Shown piece after piece: positions 17,754 through 26,055 of a stretch of 33,378 nucleotides of DNA. Both the position numbers and the translations under genes were made by a program. This stretch comes from Novosphingobium indicum (GTDB taxonomy: Bacteria; Pseudomonadota; Alphaproteobacteria; Sphingomonadales; Sphingomonadaceae), in assembly GCF_014645195.1 (NCBI RefSeq), contig NZ_BMLK01000032.1:1-33378 (forward strand), in the 5' to 3' direction. Positions within the stretch are counted from its first letter, which is position 1, and each line of letters begins with the position of its first letter. The notes under the pieces are model-generated. The model had not been told where the DNA came from. It worked only from the letters and a program-made list of their open reading frames with translations, and searched no databases.

Positions 17754-18560
17754 ATGAGAGTGAACCACTGGAAGCAGGCCATAGCCGGCAGCGGAGTGGC
17801 TATAGCATTGGCGCTTTCCTTCGCCTCGCCTGCTATCGCCCATACCGCCTACATGCTGCCCAACGTCTTCGCCGCGAACCTGGAAAAGCAGGTCACGGTG
17901 CAAAGTTCGTTCACCGAAGACTTCTTCCAGCCTGAAATCGCGGTCAACGCCGACGACTTCCACGTCATCCTGCCCGACGGTTCGCGTGGCGAGTTTGCCA
18001 CGATCGCGAAGCACAAGCAGGTCGTCGTGATGGAAAGCCCGATGGAGGTCGAAGGCACCTATCGCTTCACCACCGGCGTGCGGCACGGCCGCACAGGCAA
18101 GATGGCAATGGTGGACGGTAAATGGCAGCCCGTTCACGGCGAGGTCCCGGCCAAGGCGACGATGGTCAAAACCAGCCAGACCGAAACCGTCTCCGACGTC
18201 TACGTCAGCAAGAAAGCGCCGACGCGTGCGCCGGTCGATGTGCAGATCGGCCGCCTGGTGATCCAGCCGGTCACGCATCCCAGCGACGTCTATCTGGACG
18301 GCCCTTTCGAATTCACCGTGCTGTTCGACGGCAAGCCGTTGTCCGGACAGACCGTGTCGATCGACCGCGGCGGTAGCCGCTACGAGACGGTCAAATACCA
18401 CAAGGAGATCAGCACAGGCGAGCAAGGCGGCGCGACGCTCAGCTTCGACAAGCCCGGCGTCTACATCCTCATGACCCGCCACCGCGCCGATGCGCCCGCG
18501 GGCGCCGAAGCCGATATCCGCAGTTACACGACCACGCTTACCTTTGAAGTTCAGCCTTGA
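17754..18560 (+). CDS. DUF4198-domain periplasmic protein
   Basis: 268 residues with a signal peptide ending ASPAIAHT (about residue 30). The mature protein begins HTAYMLPNVF, the hallmark of DUF4198 proteins, whose relatives occur next to metal uptake genes. A second beta-sandwich (about 165-265) includes VYLDGPFEFTVLFDGKPLSG. It probably binds a metal or chelate in the periplasm; this is inference from family context. A good ribosome binding site, GAGGAGGG, lies at about 17740. The gene follows TonB by 93 bases and precedes the EF-hand gene by 28 bases. Confidence 0.85.
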   Translation: MRVNHWKQAIAGSGVAIALALSFASPAIAHTAYMLPNVFAANLEKQVTVQSSFTEDFFQPEIAVNADDFHVILPDGSRGEFATIAKHKQVVVMESPMEVEGTYRFTTGVRHGRTGKMAMVDGKWQPVHGEVPAKATMVKTSQTETVSDVYVSKKAPTRAPVDVQIGRLVIQPVTHPSDVYLDGPFEFTVLFDGKPLSGQTVSIDRGGSRYETVKYHKEISTGEQGGATLSFDKPGVYILMTRHRADAPAGAEADIRSYTTTLTFEVQP

Positions 18561-18588
18561 AATCAATGAAATACAGGAGGAACACCCG

Positions 18589-19056
18589 ATGAAACAGACT
18601 CTACTCCACTGCAGTCTCGCAGCCCTTGCCGCACTCGGATTTGCCGGCACCGCCCAAGCCCAGGACGCCGACGGCGGCGGACGTTCGACGGCCGGCGGCC
18701 ACAGCAAGACCGCCTTCATGGAAGCCTACGACGCGAATGGCGACGGCAAGGTTTCGAACGAGGAGTTCACCGCCAAGCGCGCGGACAAGTACAAGACCTT
18801 CGATCTCGACGGCGACGGCAATGTCGAGGAAGCCGAATATGTCGGCGAATATCAGGGGCGCCTCGACGTCGACCTCGCCAGACGCCGCGCCATGCAGATC
18901 AAGCAGGCCCATGTCCGCTACGGCGTGCTCGATACCGACGAAGACAAGAACATGACGATCGGCGAATTCAACGAGTCCGGTGACCGCATGTTCAAGCGGC
19001 TCGATACAAACGGCGATGGCGTAATCGATGAGATGGACTCGGCAGACTATTACTGA
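18589..19056 (+). CDS. Periplasmic EF-hand calcium-binding protein
   Basis: 155 residues. The start at 18589 is fixed by AGGAGG eight bases upstream and a signal peptide ending GTAQAQ (residue 25). Four EF-hand loops are visible: DANGDGKVSNEEF (48-60), DLDGDGNVEEAEY (72-84), DTDEDKNMTIGEF (115-127) and DTNGDGVIDEMD (139-150). Loop 3 is the least canonical. Such small secreted EF-hand proteins are common in sphingomonads and usually of unknown function. Co-transcription with DUF4198, TonB and the receptor suggests a role in the iron module, perhaps as a calcium-dependent partner. Confidence 0.88.
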   Translation: MKQTLLHCSLAALAALGFAGTAQAQDADGGGRSTAGGHSKTAFMEAYDANGDGKVSNEEFTAKRADKYKTFDLDGDGNVEEAEYVGEYQGRLDVDLARRRAMQIKQAHVRYGVLDTDEDKNMTIGEFNESGDRMFKRLDTNGDGVIDEMDSADYY

Positions 19057-19064
19057 GCAACTCG

Positions 19065-19103
19065 GCCGGTTCGCCGGCGAAAAAACGCCAATGAACCGGC
19101 TTT
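19065..19103 (+). terminator. Terminator-like hairpin closing the iron module
   Basis: GCCGGTTC (19065-19072) pairs perfectly with GAACCGGC (19093-19100), followed by TTT. An inner GGCG-AAAAAA-CGCC hairpin stabilises the loop. The U-tract is short, so termination may be partial. Confidence 0.6.
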
Positions 19104-19463
<360 letters not shown>

Positions 19464-19542
19464 GGCCTGGGAAATTTGGACAGCGGGATAATTGGATTTT
19501 CTGCCTTGCGGCGGCCATGAAGGCGACCTGACAGGAGTAGAG

Positions 19543-19879
19543 ATGAGCAGACGACCCCGCCGGAATCACAGCACAGCATTCAAGGCGAAGGTGGCGCTGG
19601 CCGCCGTGAAGGGAGAGAAGACGCTGGCCGAACTGGCGCAGCAGTTCGACGCGCATCCCAATCAGATTACGACCTGGCGCACCCAGTTGCTGGAAGGCGC
19701 AGCAGGAGTATTCGGCTCAGGCAGCAGGAGTATTCGGCTCAGAGAGCGCTTCAGAATCGGTCGAGCCAGCGGTCGATGTGAAGACGCTGCATGCCAAGAT
19801 CGGTGAATTGACGCTGGCGAATGATTTTTTAGCCGGCGCGCTCGGGAAGGCCGGTCTGTTGCCGAGCGCAAAGCGATGA
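19543..19879 (+). pseudogene. IS3-family transposase orfA, frameshifted
   Basis: Starts MSRRPRRNHSTAFKAKVALA with an HTH (TLAELAQQFDAHPNQITTWR), as in IS3-family OrfA proteins, after AGGAG. A perfect 22-bp tandem duplication (19699-19720 and 19721-19742) shifts the frame, so the protein ends early at 19806. Removing one copy restores VFGSESASESVEP...LHAKIGELTLANDFLAGAL up to the TGA at 19877-19879, which is the normal C-terminal coiled region. Confidence 0.85.
19699..19742. repeat. Perfect 22-bp tandem duplication inside orfA
   Basis: The unit gcagcaggagtattcggctc plus ag occurs twice without mismatch. Because 22 is not a multiple of three, it breaks the orfA frame. Perfect identity suggests a recent slippage event. 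Confidence 0.95.
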
Positions 19880-20703
19880 TCGATCGTTCGCATAACCTGC
19901 CCGTAGTGCGACAGGCGCGGGAATTGGGGATCAGCCGGGGCAGCGTCTATTACCTGCCCAAGCCGGTTTGCGCGGCCGATCTGGCCATCATGCGGCGCAT
20001 GGACGAATTGCACCTGGAGTTTCCGTTCGCGGGCAGCCGGATGCTGCGCGATCTGCTCCGGCAGGAAGGCATCGAGATCGGCCGCCAACATGTTGCCACC
20101 TTGATGAAGAAGATGGCGATCGAGGCGATCTATCGCCGCCCGAACACCTCGAAGCCGGCGCCGGGGCACAAGATCTACCCGTATTTGCTGCGCAAGCTGC
20201 CGGTTGTCCGGCCCAACCAGGTCTGAGCCACCGACATCAGTTATGTGCCAATGGCCAAGGGGTTCGTCTATCTCGTGGCCATCGTTGATTGGTTCAGCCG
20301 CAAGGTCCTGGCCTGGCGGGTGTCGATCACTATGGAGGCGGGTTTCTGCGTCGAGGCGCTGGAGGAAGCGCTGGCCCGCTACGGCAAGCCGGAGATTTTC
20401 AATACGGACCAGGGTAGCCAATTCACCAGCCAGGCCTTCACCAGCGTGCTGTTGCGTGAAGAAATCGCCATTAGCATGGATGGCCGGGGCGCATGGTGGG
20501 ACAACGTCGTCGTCGAGCCGCTTTGGCGCTCGGTGAAGTACGAGGAGGTTTACCTCCATGCCTATGCCGCGGTCAGCGAGGCCCCGGCATCGATCGGTCG
20601 CTATTTGAACTTTTACAACGCCAGGAGGCCGCATTCGAGCCTTGGCGCCCGAACCCCGGACCAGACATATTTTTACAACCTGCCCATGGCGATGGCAGCA
20701 TGA
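19876..20703 (+). pseudogene. IS3-family transposase orfB (DDE integrase domain), nonsense mutation
   Basis: Full-length OrfB reading begins MIDRSHNLPVVRQARELGIS, then RQEGIEIGRQHVATLMKKMA. It is interrupted at 20224-20226 by TGA where the family has Trp in NQVWATDISY, a single G-to-A change. Beyond it the DDE catalytic core is intact: D in ATDISYVPM, D in FNTDQGSQFTSQAF, E in NVVVEPLWRSVKYEEVYL, ending at 20703. Only the DNA-binding N-terminal part (residues 1-116) can be made. Confidence 0.9.
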
Positions 20704-20714
20704 ACTTGGCCGCC

Positions 20715-20769
20715 GATATGGGGTGTCACTCCGGTCGGGCTACGCCCTCCCTGCATGACGCCCCATATC
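20715..20769 (+). repeat. Long hairpin downstream of orfB inside the IS
   Basis: GATATGGGGTGTCA (20715-20728) pairs with TGACGCCCCATATC (20756-20769) with a single G-T wobble. The loop contains a further GGGC-TAC-GCCC hairpin. It could terminate or protect the transposase transcript, or act in transposition. Confidence 0.7.
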
Positions 20770-20846
20770 GACAATTCCACGAAACCACCGGCAGACGATC
20801 CACTTATCGAGCGCCGATCTCTGTTCAGACCAATCGGGCCACCTCT

Positions 20847-21120
20847 GTCGCCGCAGTCCGAAATGGCGACGTGCCCTAGCCCGTGGGAGCACCGCCGGAT
20901 CGGTTCCAGCCAATTTGACGGTGCCAAAAGCAAGGTCGAAATGGATAGGTCTGCCAAACTCCATGGCCGTTTTCTGCAAGGCCGCTCCTAAGCCAGACGC
21001 CAACCATCAACCGCGCTCAGCAACGTGCCCGGTGATCTCATAGAAACCCGCTCATACTGCCCCCATTGTTTGGGTTACGCGACGTGACATGGTCCTCTGA
21101 CTGATACCGGTCAGAGGTAG
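20847..21120. other. Junction DNA right of the IS, with hairpin
   Basis: No gene recognised. A perfect 8-bp stem, CCTCTGAC (21094-21101) and GTCAGAGG (21110-21117), with an 8-base loop lies near its right end. It has no T-tract, so it is not a clear terminator. Confidence 0.4.
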
Positions 21121-21123
21121 AGT

Positions 21124-21434
21124 TTGCTTCCGTCATGGTGGCTGTTTGAGGTGATGGCGGCGATCTCTGCGAGAGGCTCTCCGCCCAGTTTCTAGCATGT
21201 TCTGACGTGATTTTGCACAAGGGCGAATTGCTCGAACGCGATATGCGGCGGGAGAATGTCTCGCATCACGAAATCTATTCGGCTTTTCGGCGGCAAGGCT
21301 ATCTCCAGCCTGGCGATAGTAATTGGGTCGTGTTGGCAAATGGCAGCACGCTGACGGTCATCCCGCGCAAGCATATTGGGCTTATTGATGCGGCGCTGAT
21401 GTCCGACGTCACCTCGGTGGCAGAACCACGATAA
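21124..21434 (+). pseudogene. DUF421 (YetF-type) membrane protein, C-terminal remnant
   Basis: From GTG 21207 the reading VILHKGELLERDMRRENVSH, then EIYSAFRRQGYLQPGD and LANGSTLTVIPRK, matches the C-terminal cytoplasmic domain of DUF421 proteins. The expected upstream part appears in a different frame (PSWWLFEVMAAISARG, about 21130-21180) and the membrane helices are missing. It is therefore both truncated at the 5' end and frameshifted. A short protein from GTG 21207 is conceivable but would lack the membrane domain. The loss probably accompanied the insertion or deletion event at the IS. Confidence 0.65.
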
Positions 21435-21457
21435 CGAGCGAAGGTGCCCGACTATCC

Positions 21458-21482
21458 GGAACCTTGGAGGCACGCTGCGGTT
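21458..21482 (+). promoter_or_regulatory. EcfG-type general stress promoter before the GT4 gene
   Basis: GGAAC (21458-21462), 17 bases, then GTT (21480-21482). This fits the GGAAC-N16/17-(C)GTT pattern recognised by the alphaproteobacterial general stress sigma factor EcfG. The start codon lies 35 bases downstream of the -10. Confidence 0.65.
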
Positions 21483-21517
21483 GAAACGGAACCAAACAAC
21501 TTCTGCAAGGATGCGCG

Positions 21518-22648
21518 ATGACAACCGATACATTGACGCGCGCAATGATGGCTGAACCGGCGCTGCGGGTCGCGGTAATCGGCCATATCCGTTTTGCCGT
21601 GGCCGAGCCGTTTCAGGGCGGTATGGAGGCACATTGCGCGTCGTTGTGTCGCGGACTTGCCATGGCGGGGCACGATGTGACGCTGTTCGCCGCAGGCGGA
21701 AGCCGCGCCGATGCCGCCATCGTGCCGATTTGCAACCAGCCCTATGAACATGCGTTACCATGGGCGCGGTGGCGCGGCACGCCGCAGCTGGAGGAATATC
21801 AGCGGTGCGCTTTCCGACGGGCGTGGGATGCGATCCGGTCGGGCGGGTTCGATGTGGTGCACAACAACACGCTGTTTCCTGACCTGATCGATTGGGCGGC
21901 GCGCGACAATATACCAATGCTGACATCGCAGCATGTGCCCCCGTTCGGCAAGATGCGCGATGCGGTCAGGCAAGCCGAAGGCGATCCGCTGCGGCCGATG
22001 ACGGTCACTTCGGCAAGCCAGCTGCCGCTGTGGTCGGACAGGTCGATGGCCAATATGCATCTGGTGTATAACGGCATCGACACGGCGCTTTGGCACCCTG
22101 TCGCTACGCCTCGCGTGCCGCCGCCGCTTTTCTGGTCGGGCCGGATCACCCACAACAAGGGCACGGCCATGGCGCTGCAGGCCGCGCGGCTTGCCGGTGT
22201 CGCCCTCGATCTGGCGGGTACTATTGAAGACGAAACCTATTTCGCGTGCGAGGTTGAGCCGCTACTCGACCCGCTCCGCCGTTATCTGGGGCATTTGTCG
22301 GGCGAGAGACTGCACCGGAAGATGGCCAGGGCCCGCGCTCTGGTAGTGACACCGGCATGGGACGAACCCTTTGGCCTAGTGGCGGCAGAGGCGCTGTCCT
22401 GCGACGTTCCGGTCATCGCCTTTGGCCGCGGTGCGCTACGCGAAGTGGTCGGGCCATGCGGGGCGATCATAGCGGCAGGCGATGTCGCAGCGCTCGCCGA
22501 AGCGATGCGCAATCCGCCGCAACTGGCGCCGGGCCATGCCCGCGCCCGCGCCGAAGCGCTGTTTTCCCTGCCTGCCATGATCGCGGGGTACGAGGCGCTC
22601 TATCGTTCGGCCATCAATGCCGCGCAGCCATTGGAAGTGGTGGCATGA
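21518..22648 (+). CDS. Glycosyltransferase family 4 protein
   Basis: 376 residues, GT-B fold. The N-terminal domain has the GT4 glycine loop (AVAEPFQGGMEAHCASLCRG) and FDVVHNNTLFPDL. The C-terminal nucleotide-sugar domain has LFWSGRITHNKGTAMALQAA, VVTPAWDEPFGLVAAEALSC and DVPVIAFGRGALREVVG, including the EPFGLVAAEAL retaining-enzyme E-x7-E region. Donor and acceptor sugars are unknown. AAGG precedes the start, and an EcfG-type promoter lies just upstream. The stop overlaps the ATG of the sulfotransferase gene (ATGA), so the two are translationally coupled and probably act on one product. Confidence 0.9.
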   Translation: MTTDTLTRAMMAEPALRVAVIGHIRFAVAEPFQGGMEAHCASLCRGLAMAGHDVTLFAAGGSRADAAIVPICNQPYEHALPWARWRGTPQLEEYQRCAFRRAWDAIRSGGFDVVHNNTLFPDLIDWAARDNIPMLTSQHVPPFGKMRDAVRQAEGDPLRPMTVTSASQLPLWSDRSMANMHLVYNGIDTALWHPVATPRVPPPLFWSGRITHNKGTAMALQAARLAGVALDLAGTIEDETYFACEVEPLLDPLRRYLGHLSGERLHRKMARARALVVTPAWDEPFGLVAAEALSCDVPVIAFGRGALREVVGPCGAIIAAGDVAALAEAMRNPPQLAPGHARARAEALFSLPAMIAGYEALYRSAINAAQPLEVVA

Positions 22649-23439
22649 GCGCGCACCGCTATATCTTCGTGGCCGGATTGCACCGGTCGGGCACCAGTGT
22701 GATCGCGCGCTTGCTGGCCGAACATCCCGACATTGCCGCCATTACAGACGCGCCCGTCCCCGAAAACGAAGGCTGCTATCTGCAAGGGGCGATCCCCCAT
22801 ACCGCGCGCCACGGCGTGCCCGGCCATTTCGCCACCGATCCCGAACAACATCTGGTCGAAGGGTCGCCGCTCGACCGGCTGGAAACGAAGTTGCGACTGC
22901 AAGCGGACTGGGCGCCGTGGTTCAATGCGGACAAGCCGTGGCGGGTGGAAAAATCGCCGGTGAACCTGACCCGCATGCGTCTGTTACAGTCCCTGTTCCC
23001 GCTGTCGCAATTCATCATTGCGACGCGCCATCCTGCCTTTACCAATGAAGCGATGCGCAAATGGGTCGATGTCGATGCCATCGGCTTTTGCCCCTATTGG
23101 CAGGCGGCGCATGAAATCGTGCTGGCCGACATCGAATATCTGCATGGCGCAATGATCGTGCGGTATGAAGATCTGGTCGAACAGCCCGAACGCATCCGCC
23201 GCGCGATGTTCGCATTCCTCGACCTGCCTTTGTGCGACACGGCACAGCCGGTGACCAATGGCAATCTGCAATATTGTGATTCCGCGCAGCGCAGCGGCGT
23301 GTGCTATCCGGGGCTAGGTTACGCGCCCGGCGCGTCGCATAGCCCCCTTCAAATACCGGTGCGCCACCCGCTGCGCGCCATTCGCGAGCGGGTCGAAGGC
23401 GTGCTTTCGGGCAACAGCCTCGCCGACCAGACCGGCTGA
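22645..23439 (+). CDS. Sulfotransferase family protein
   Basis: 264 residues, soluble. The 5'-phosphosulfate loop of PAPS-dependent sulfotransferases is clear at residues 9-18 (AGLHRSGTSVIARLLAEHP). The 3'-phosphate region is at about 118-128 (QFIIATRHPAFTNEAM). RYEDLVEQPERIRRAMFAFL is the conserved segment near the C-terminus. It would move sulfate from PAPS to a hydroxyl, perhaps on the sugar added by the GT4 enzyme whose gene it overlaps by four bases. No PAPS-making genes are in the window. Many bacterial homologues are annotated only by the P-loop, so the substrate is unknown. Confidence 0.87.
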   Translation: MSAHRYIFVAGLHRSGTSVIARLLAEHPDIAAITDAPVPENEGCYLQGAIPHTARHGVPGHFATDPEQHLVEGSPLDRLETKLRLQADWAPWFNADKPWRVEKSPVNLTRMRLLQSLFPLSQFIIATRHPAFTNEAMRKWVDVDAIGFCPYWQAAHEIVLADIEYLHGAMIVRYEDLVEQPERIRRAMFAFLDLPLCDTAQPVTNGNLQYCDSAQRSGVCYPGLGYAPGASHSPLQIPVRHPLRAIRERVEGVLSGNSLADQTG

Positions 23440-23512
23440 CTGGATTATTCCCCATCGCGCGAAACCAAACATGCCCCCGCGCATTGTGAATCGGCATCAA
23501 GGAGATTGATCC

Positions 23513-25597
23513 ATGGCTAAGGAAATTGATCTGGATTCTGGCGGCGCGAACCATCAGAAACCGCGCGGCGAGGACGATATCATGACCACGGCGCAAGGCG
23601 CGCCGGTGGCGGACGACCAGAACTGGCTGAAAGCGGGTGCGCGCGGCCCCAGCTTGCTGGAAGATCACATCGCACGCGAAAAGATCTTTCACTTCGACCA
23701 CGAACGTATTCCCGAACGCGTGGTGCACGCGCGCGGCTATGGCATTCACGGGCATTTCGAACTGACGCGCGCGATCCCCGAATATTCGCGCGCGGCGATC
23801 TTTAATGAAACCGGCGTAAAAGTGCCCACCTTCACGCGCTTTTCGACCGTGGCGGGCAATAAGGGATCGCCCGATCTGGCCCGCGACGTGCGCGGTTTCG
23901 CGACCAAGTTCTATACCAGTGAAGGAAATTGGGACCTTGTCGGCAATAACATCCCCGTCTTCTTCATTCAGGACGCGATCAAGTTCCCCGATCTGATCCA
24001 TGCCGCCAAACCAGCGCCGGATCGCGGCTTTCCGCAGGCGCAAACCGCGCATGACAATTTCTGGGACTTCATCTCGTTGACGCCCGAATCCATGAACATG
24101 GTCATGTGGATTATGTCCGACCGCACGATCCCTCGCAGCTTCCGCTTCATGGAAGGGTTCGGGGTCCATACCTTCCGTCTCGTCAATGCGAAGGGAAAGG
24201 CCCATTTCGTCAAGTTTCACTGGAAGCCGCATCTGGGCATGCAGTCCGTGGTCTGGAACGAGGCGTTAAAGATCAACGGCGCGGATCCCGATTTCCATCG
24301 CCGCGACATCTGGGACGCGATCGAGGCGGGCGACTTCCCAAAATGGGATCTGGGCATACAGGTTTTCGACGAGACATTCGCGGAGGAATTCGAATTCGAC
24401 GTTCTCGACGCGACCAAGATCATTCCCGAGGAACAAGTGCCGGTGGAGATTATCGGCACGCTGACCATGGATGCCAATGTCGATAATTTCTTTGCAGAAA
24501 CCGAGCAGGTCGCGTTCTGTACACAGAATATCGTGCCGGGCATCGATTTCACCGAAGACCCGCTGCTGCAAGGGCGCAATTTCTCCTATCTCGACACGCA
24601 GCTCAAGCGTCTGGGCGGGCCCAATTTCACCCATATCCCGATCAATGCCTCAAAATGCCCCGTGCGGCATTTCCAGCAGGACGGTCATATGGCGATGACC
24701 AATCCCAAGGGGCGCGTGAATTACGAGCCGAACAGCTGGTCGGGCGACATCGACGACAATCGCGAACCGCGCGGGCCCCGCGGCTGTCCGATGCACGGTT
24801 TCACCAGCTATGAAGCGCCGGTCGAAAGCCCGAAACTGCGGGCGCGAAGCGAAACCTTTGCCGATCACTACAGCCAGGCACGCCAGTTCTATGTCTCGCA
24901 AACGCCGGTCGAACAAAAGCATATGGCCGATGCGCTGACTTTCGAGCTGAGCAAAGTCGAGCGCTCCGATATCCGCGCCCGCATGGTCGGCCATTTGCGC
25001 AATATCGACGATGATCTGGCAAGCAAGGTCGCCGAAGGCCTGGGCATGGAGAAGCTGCCCGCCGCTATCCCGGCCGCGCGAGAGCCGATCACCGATCTTC
25101 CGCCCAGCCCTGCCCTGTCGATCCTTGCCAACGCGCCCAAAAGCTTCAAGGGCCGCAAGCTCGGGCTCTATCTGGCCGAAGGGGCCGACGCCGGTATCGT
25201 CAGCAGCCTGACCAAAGCGATCGAAGGCGCAGGCGGCATGGTCGAAATCGTCGCTCCGCATGTGGGCGGTACGAAATTGTCCGATGGCAAGAATCGCCCC
25301 GCCAACCAGAAAATCGATGGCGCTCCATCGGTGTTGTACGATGCGGTGGCCATCGTGATGGGCAAGGATGCCGGCGAGAAATTCGCGGACGACAAGCCAA
25401 GCATCGATTTCGTCAACGATGCCTTTGCCCATGCCAAGTTCATCGGTTTCTCACCCGAAGTCATGCCCCTGCTAAAAGCGGCGGGCGTGGCCGAAAAGAT
25501 GGACGACGGCTTTGTCGAGCTGGGCGATCCGGCCCCCTTTGTCAACGCGATCAAGGATTTGCGTTTCTGGGATCGCATGGCCGTGAAACAGGCATAA
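23513..25597 (+). CDS. katE: Large-subunit catalase (clade 2, HPII type)
   Basis: A 694-residue catalase that splits hydrogen peroxide. Catalytic His72 (RVVHARGYGIHG), Asn145 (DLVGNNIPVFFIQDA) and the proximal heme Tyr359 (RNFSYLDTQLKRLGG) are present. The C-terminal extension from about residue 540 (GRKLGLYLAEGADAGIVSSL, then KFIGFSPEVMPLLKAAGV) is the flavodoxin/GATase-like domain of large catalases. AAGGAGA precedes ATG 23513. A degenerate stress-type promoter (GAAAC at 23461-23465, 17 bases, ATT) lies upstream. KatE is a classic general stress protein in proteobacteria, which fits the island. Confidence 0.97.
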   Translation: MAKEIDLDSGGANHQKPRGEDDIMTTAQGAPVADDQNWLKAGARGPSLLEDHIAREKIFHFDHERIPERVVHARGYGIHGHFELTRAIPEYSRAAIFNETGVKVPTFTRFSTVAGNKGSPDLARDVRGFATKFYTSEGNWDLVGNNIPVFFIQDAIKFPDLIHAAKPAPDRGFPQAQTAHDNFWDFISLTPESMNMVMWIMSDRTIPRSFRFMEGFGVHTFRLVNAKGKAHFVKFHWKPHLGMQSVVWNEALKINGADPDFHRRDIWDAIEAGDFPKWDLGIQVFDETFAEEFEFDVLDATKIIPEEQVPVEIIGTLTMDANVDNFFAETEQVAFCTQNIVPGIDFTEDPLLQGRNFSYLDTQLKRLGGPNFTHIPINASKCPVRHFQQDGHMAMTNPKGRVNYEPNSWSGDIDDNREPRGPRGCPMHGFTSYEAPVESPKLRARSETFADHYSQARQFYVSQTPVEQKHMADALTFELSKVERSDIRARMVGHLRNIDDDLASKVAEGLGMEKLPAAIPAAREPITDLPPSPALSILANAPKSFKGRKLGLYLAEGADAGIVSSLTKAIEGAGGMVEIVAPHVGGTKLSDGKNRPANQKIDGAPSVLYDAVAIVMGKDAGEKFADDKPSIDFVNDAFAHAKFIGFSPEVMPLLKAAGVAEKMDDGFVELGDPAPFVNAIKDLRFWDRMAVKQA

Positions 25598-25641
25598 CCG
25601 CATACCCGCGATCGGTTGCCCTTATCGGACGGCCGGTCGCG

Positions 25642-25666
25642 GGAACCGCATGGCGCCTTTGCGGTT
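25642..25666 (+). promoter_or_regulatory. EcfG-type general stress promoter before the PilZ-like gene
   Basis: GGAAC (25642-25646), 17 bases, then GTT (25664-25666), within GGAACC...GCGGTT. Spacing and flanking bases match the promoter at 21458-21482. The upstream in-frame ATG 25650 lies inside this element, which favours the start at 25704. Confidence 0.65.
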
Positions 25667-25703
25667 TCGGGGATTGTCGGAAACACGAGACCGGGTTTTG
25701 AAA

Positions 25704-26051
25704 ATGTATGCCGCATCGACCGCGCCCGCAATTCCGGGCGAAATACGCACACATAATGGCGCGGCCGTTCAGGTCCGCATTGTTGCGTTGTCGACCGATT
25801 ACTGCCTTCTTGGCGATTATGCTCCCGAAGGCGCGGAAGAGCTTTGGTTGGGGGCGATCGGACCGTTCCGGGTCAGGCGCGACGGATCGCGCGCGGACAG
25901 GCTGGTTTTCGACGGATCGATCCATCCGGCCATCGTCGGCCATTTCAACGCGGTTCTGGCAGTGCAAGCGGATGAAGGGGCCGATATGCCCAACGCCACG
26001 CATCTTTTCGCGGCCACTGCCACCAGCGCCAGCCAGAGGCCTGCCGCCTGA
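25704..26051 (+). CDS. Small PilZ-like protein of unknown function
   Basis: 115 residues from ATG 25704; an upstream in-frame ATG at 25650 would lie within the predicted stress promoter. The pattern VQVRIVALSTDYCLLG, then ELWLGAIGPFRVR, then FDGSIHPAIVGHFNAVL resembles short sphingomonad PilZ-domain proteins, which end in a PLHPAVVxH-type segment. The RxxxR motif that binds cyclic di-GMP is missing, so nucleotide binding is doubtful. It lies convergent to the Crp/Fnr gene, whose stop is four bases away. The assignment is by pattern only. Confidence 0.6.
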   Translation: MYAASTAPAIPGEIRTHNGAAVQVRIVALSTDYCLLGDYAPEGAEELWLGAIGPFRVRRDGSRADRLVFDGSIHPAIVGHFNAVLAVQADEGADMPNATHLFAATATSASQRPAA

Positions 26052-26055
26052 AAGA

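Noticed and set aside
19065..19086. GCCGG-TTCG-CCGGC followed by A-tract as a plus-strand terminator
   Set aside because: A terminator needs a T-tract after the stem; the larger GCCGGTTC/GAACCGGC pairing with TTT was preferred.
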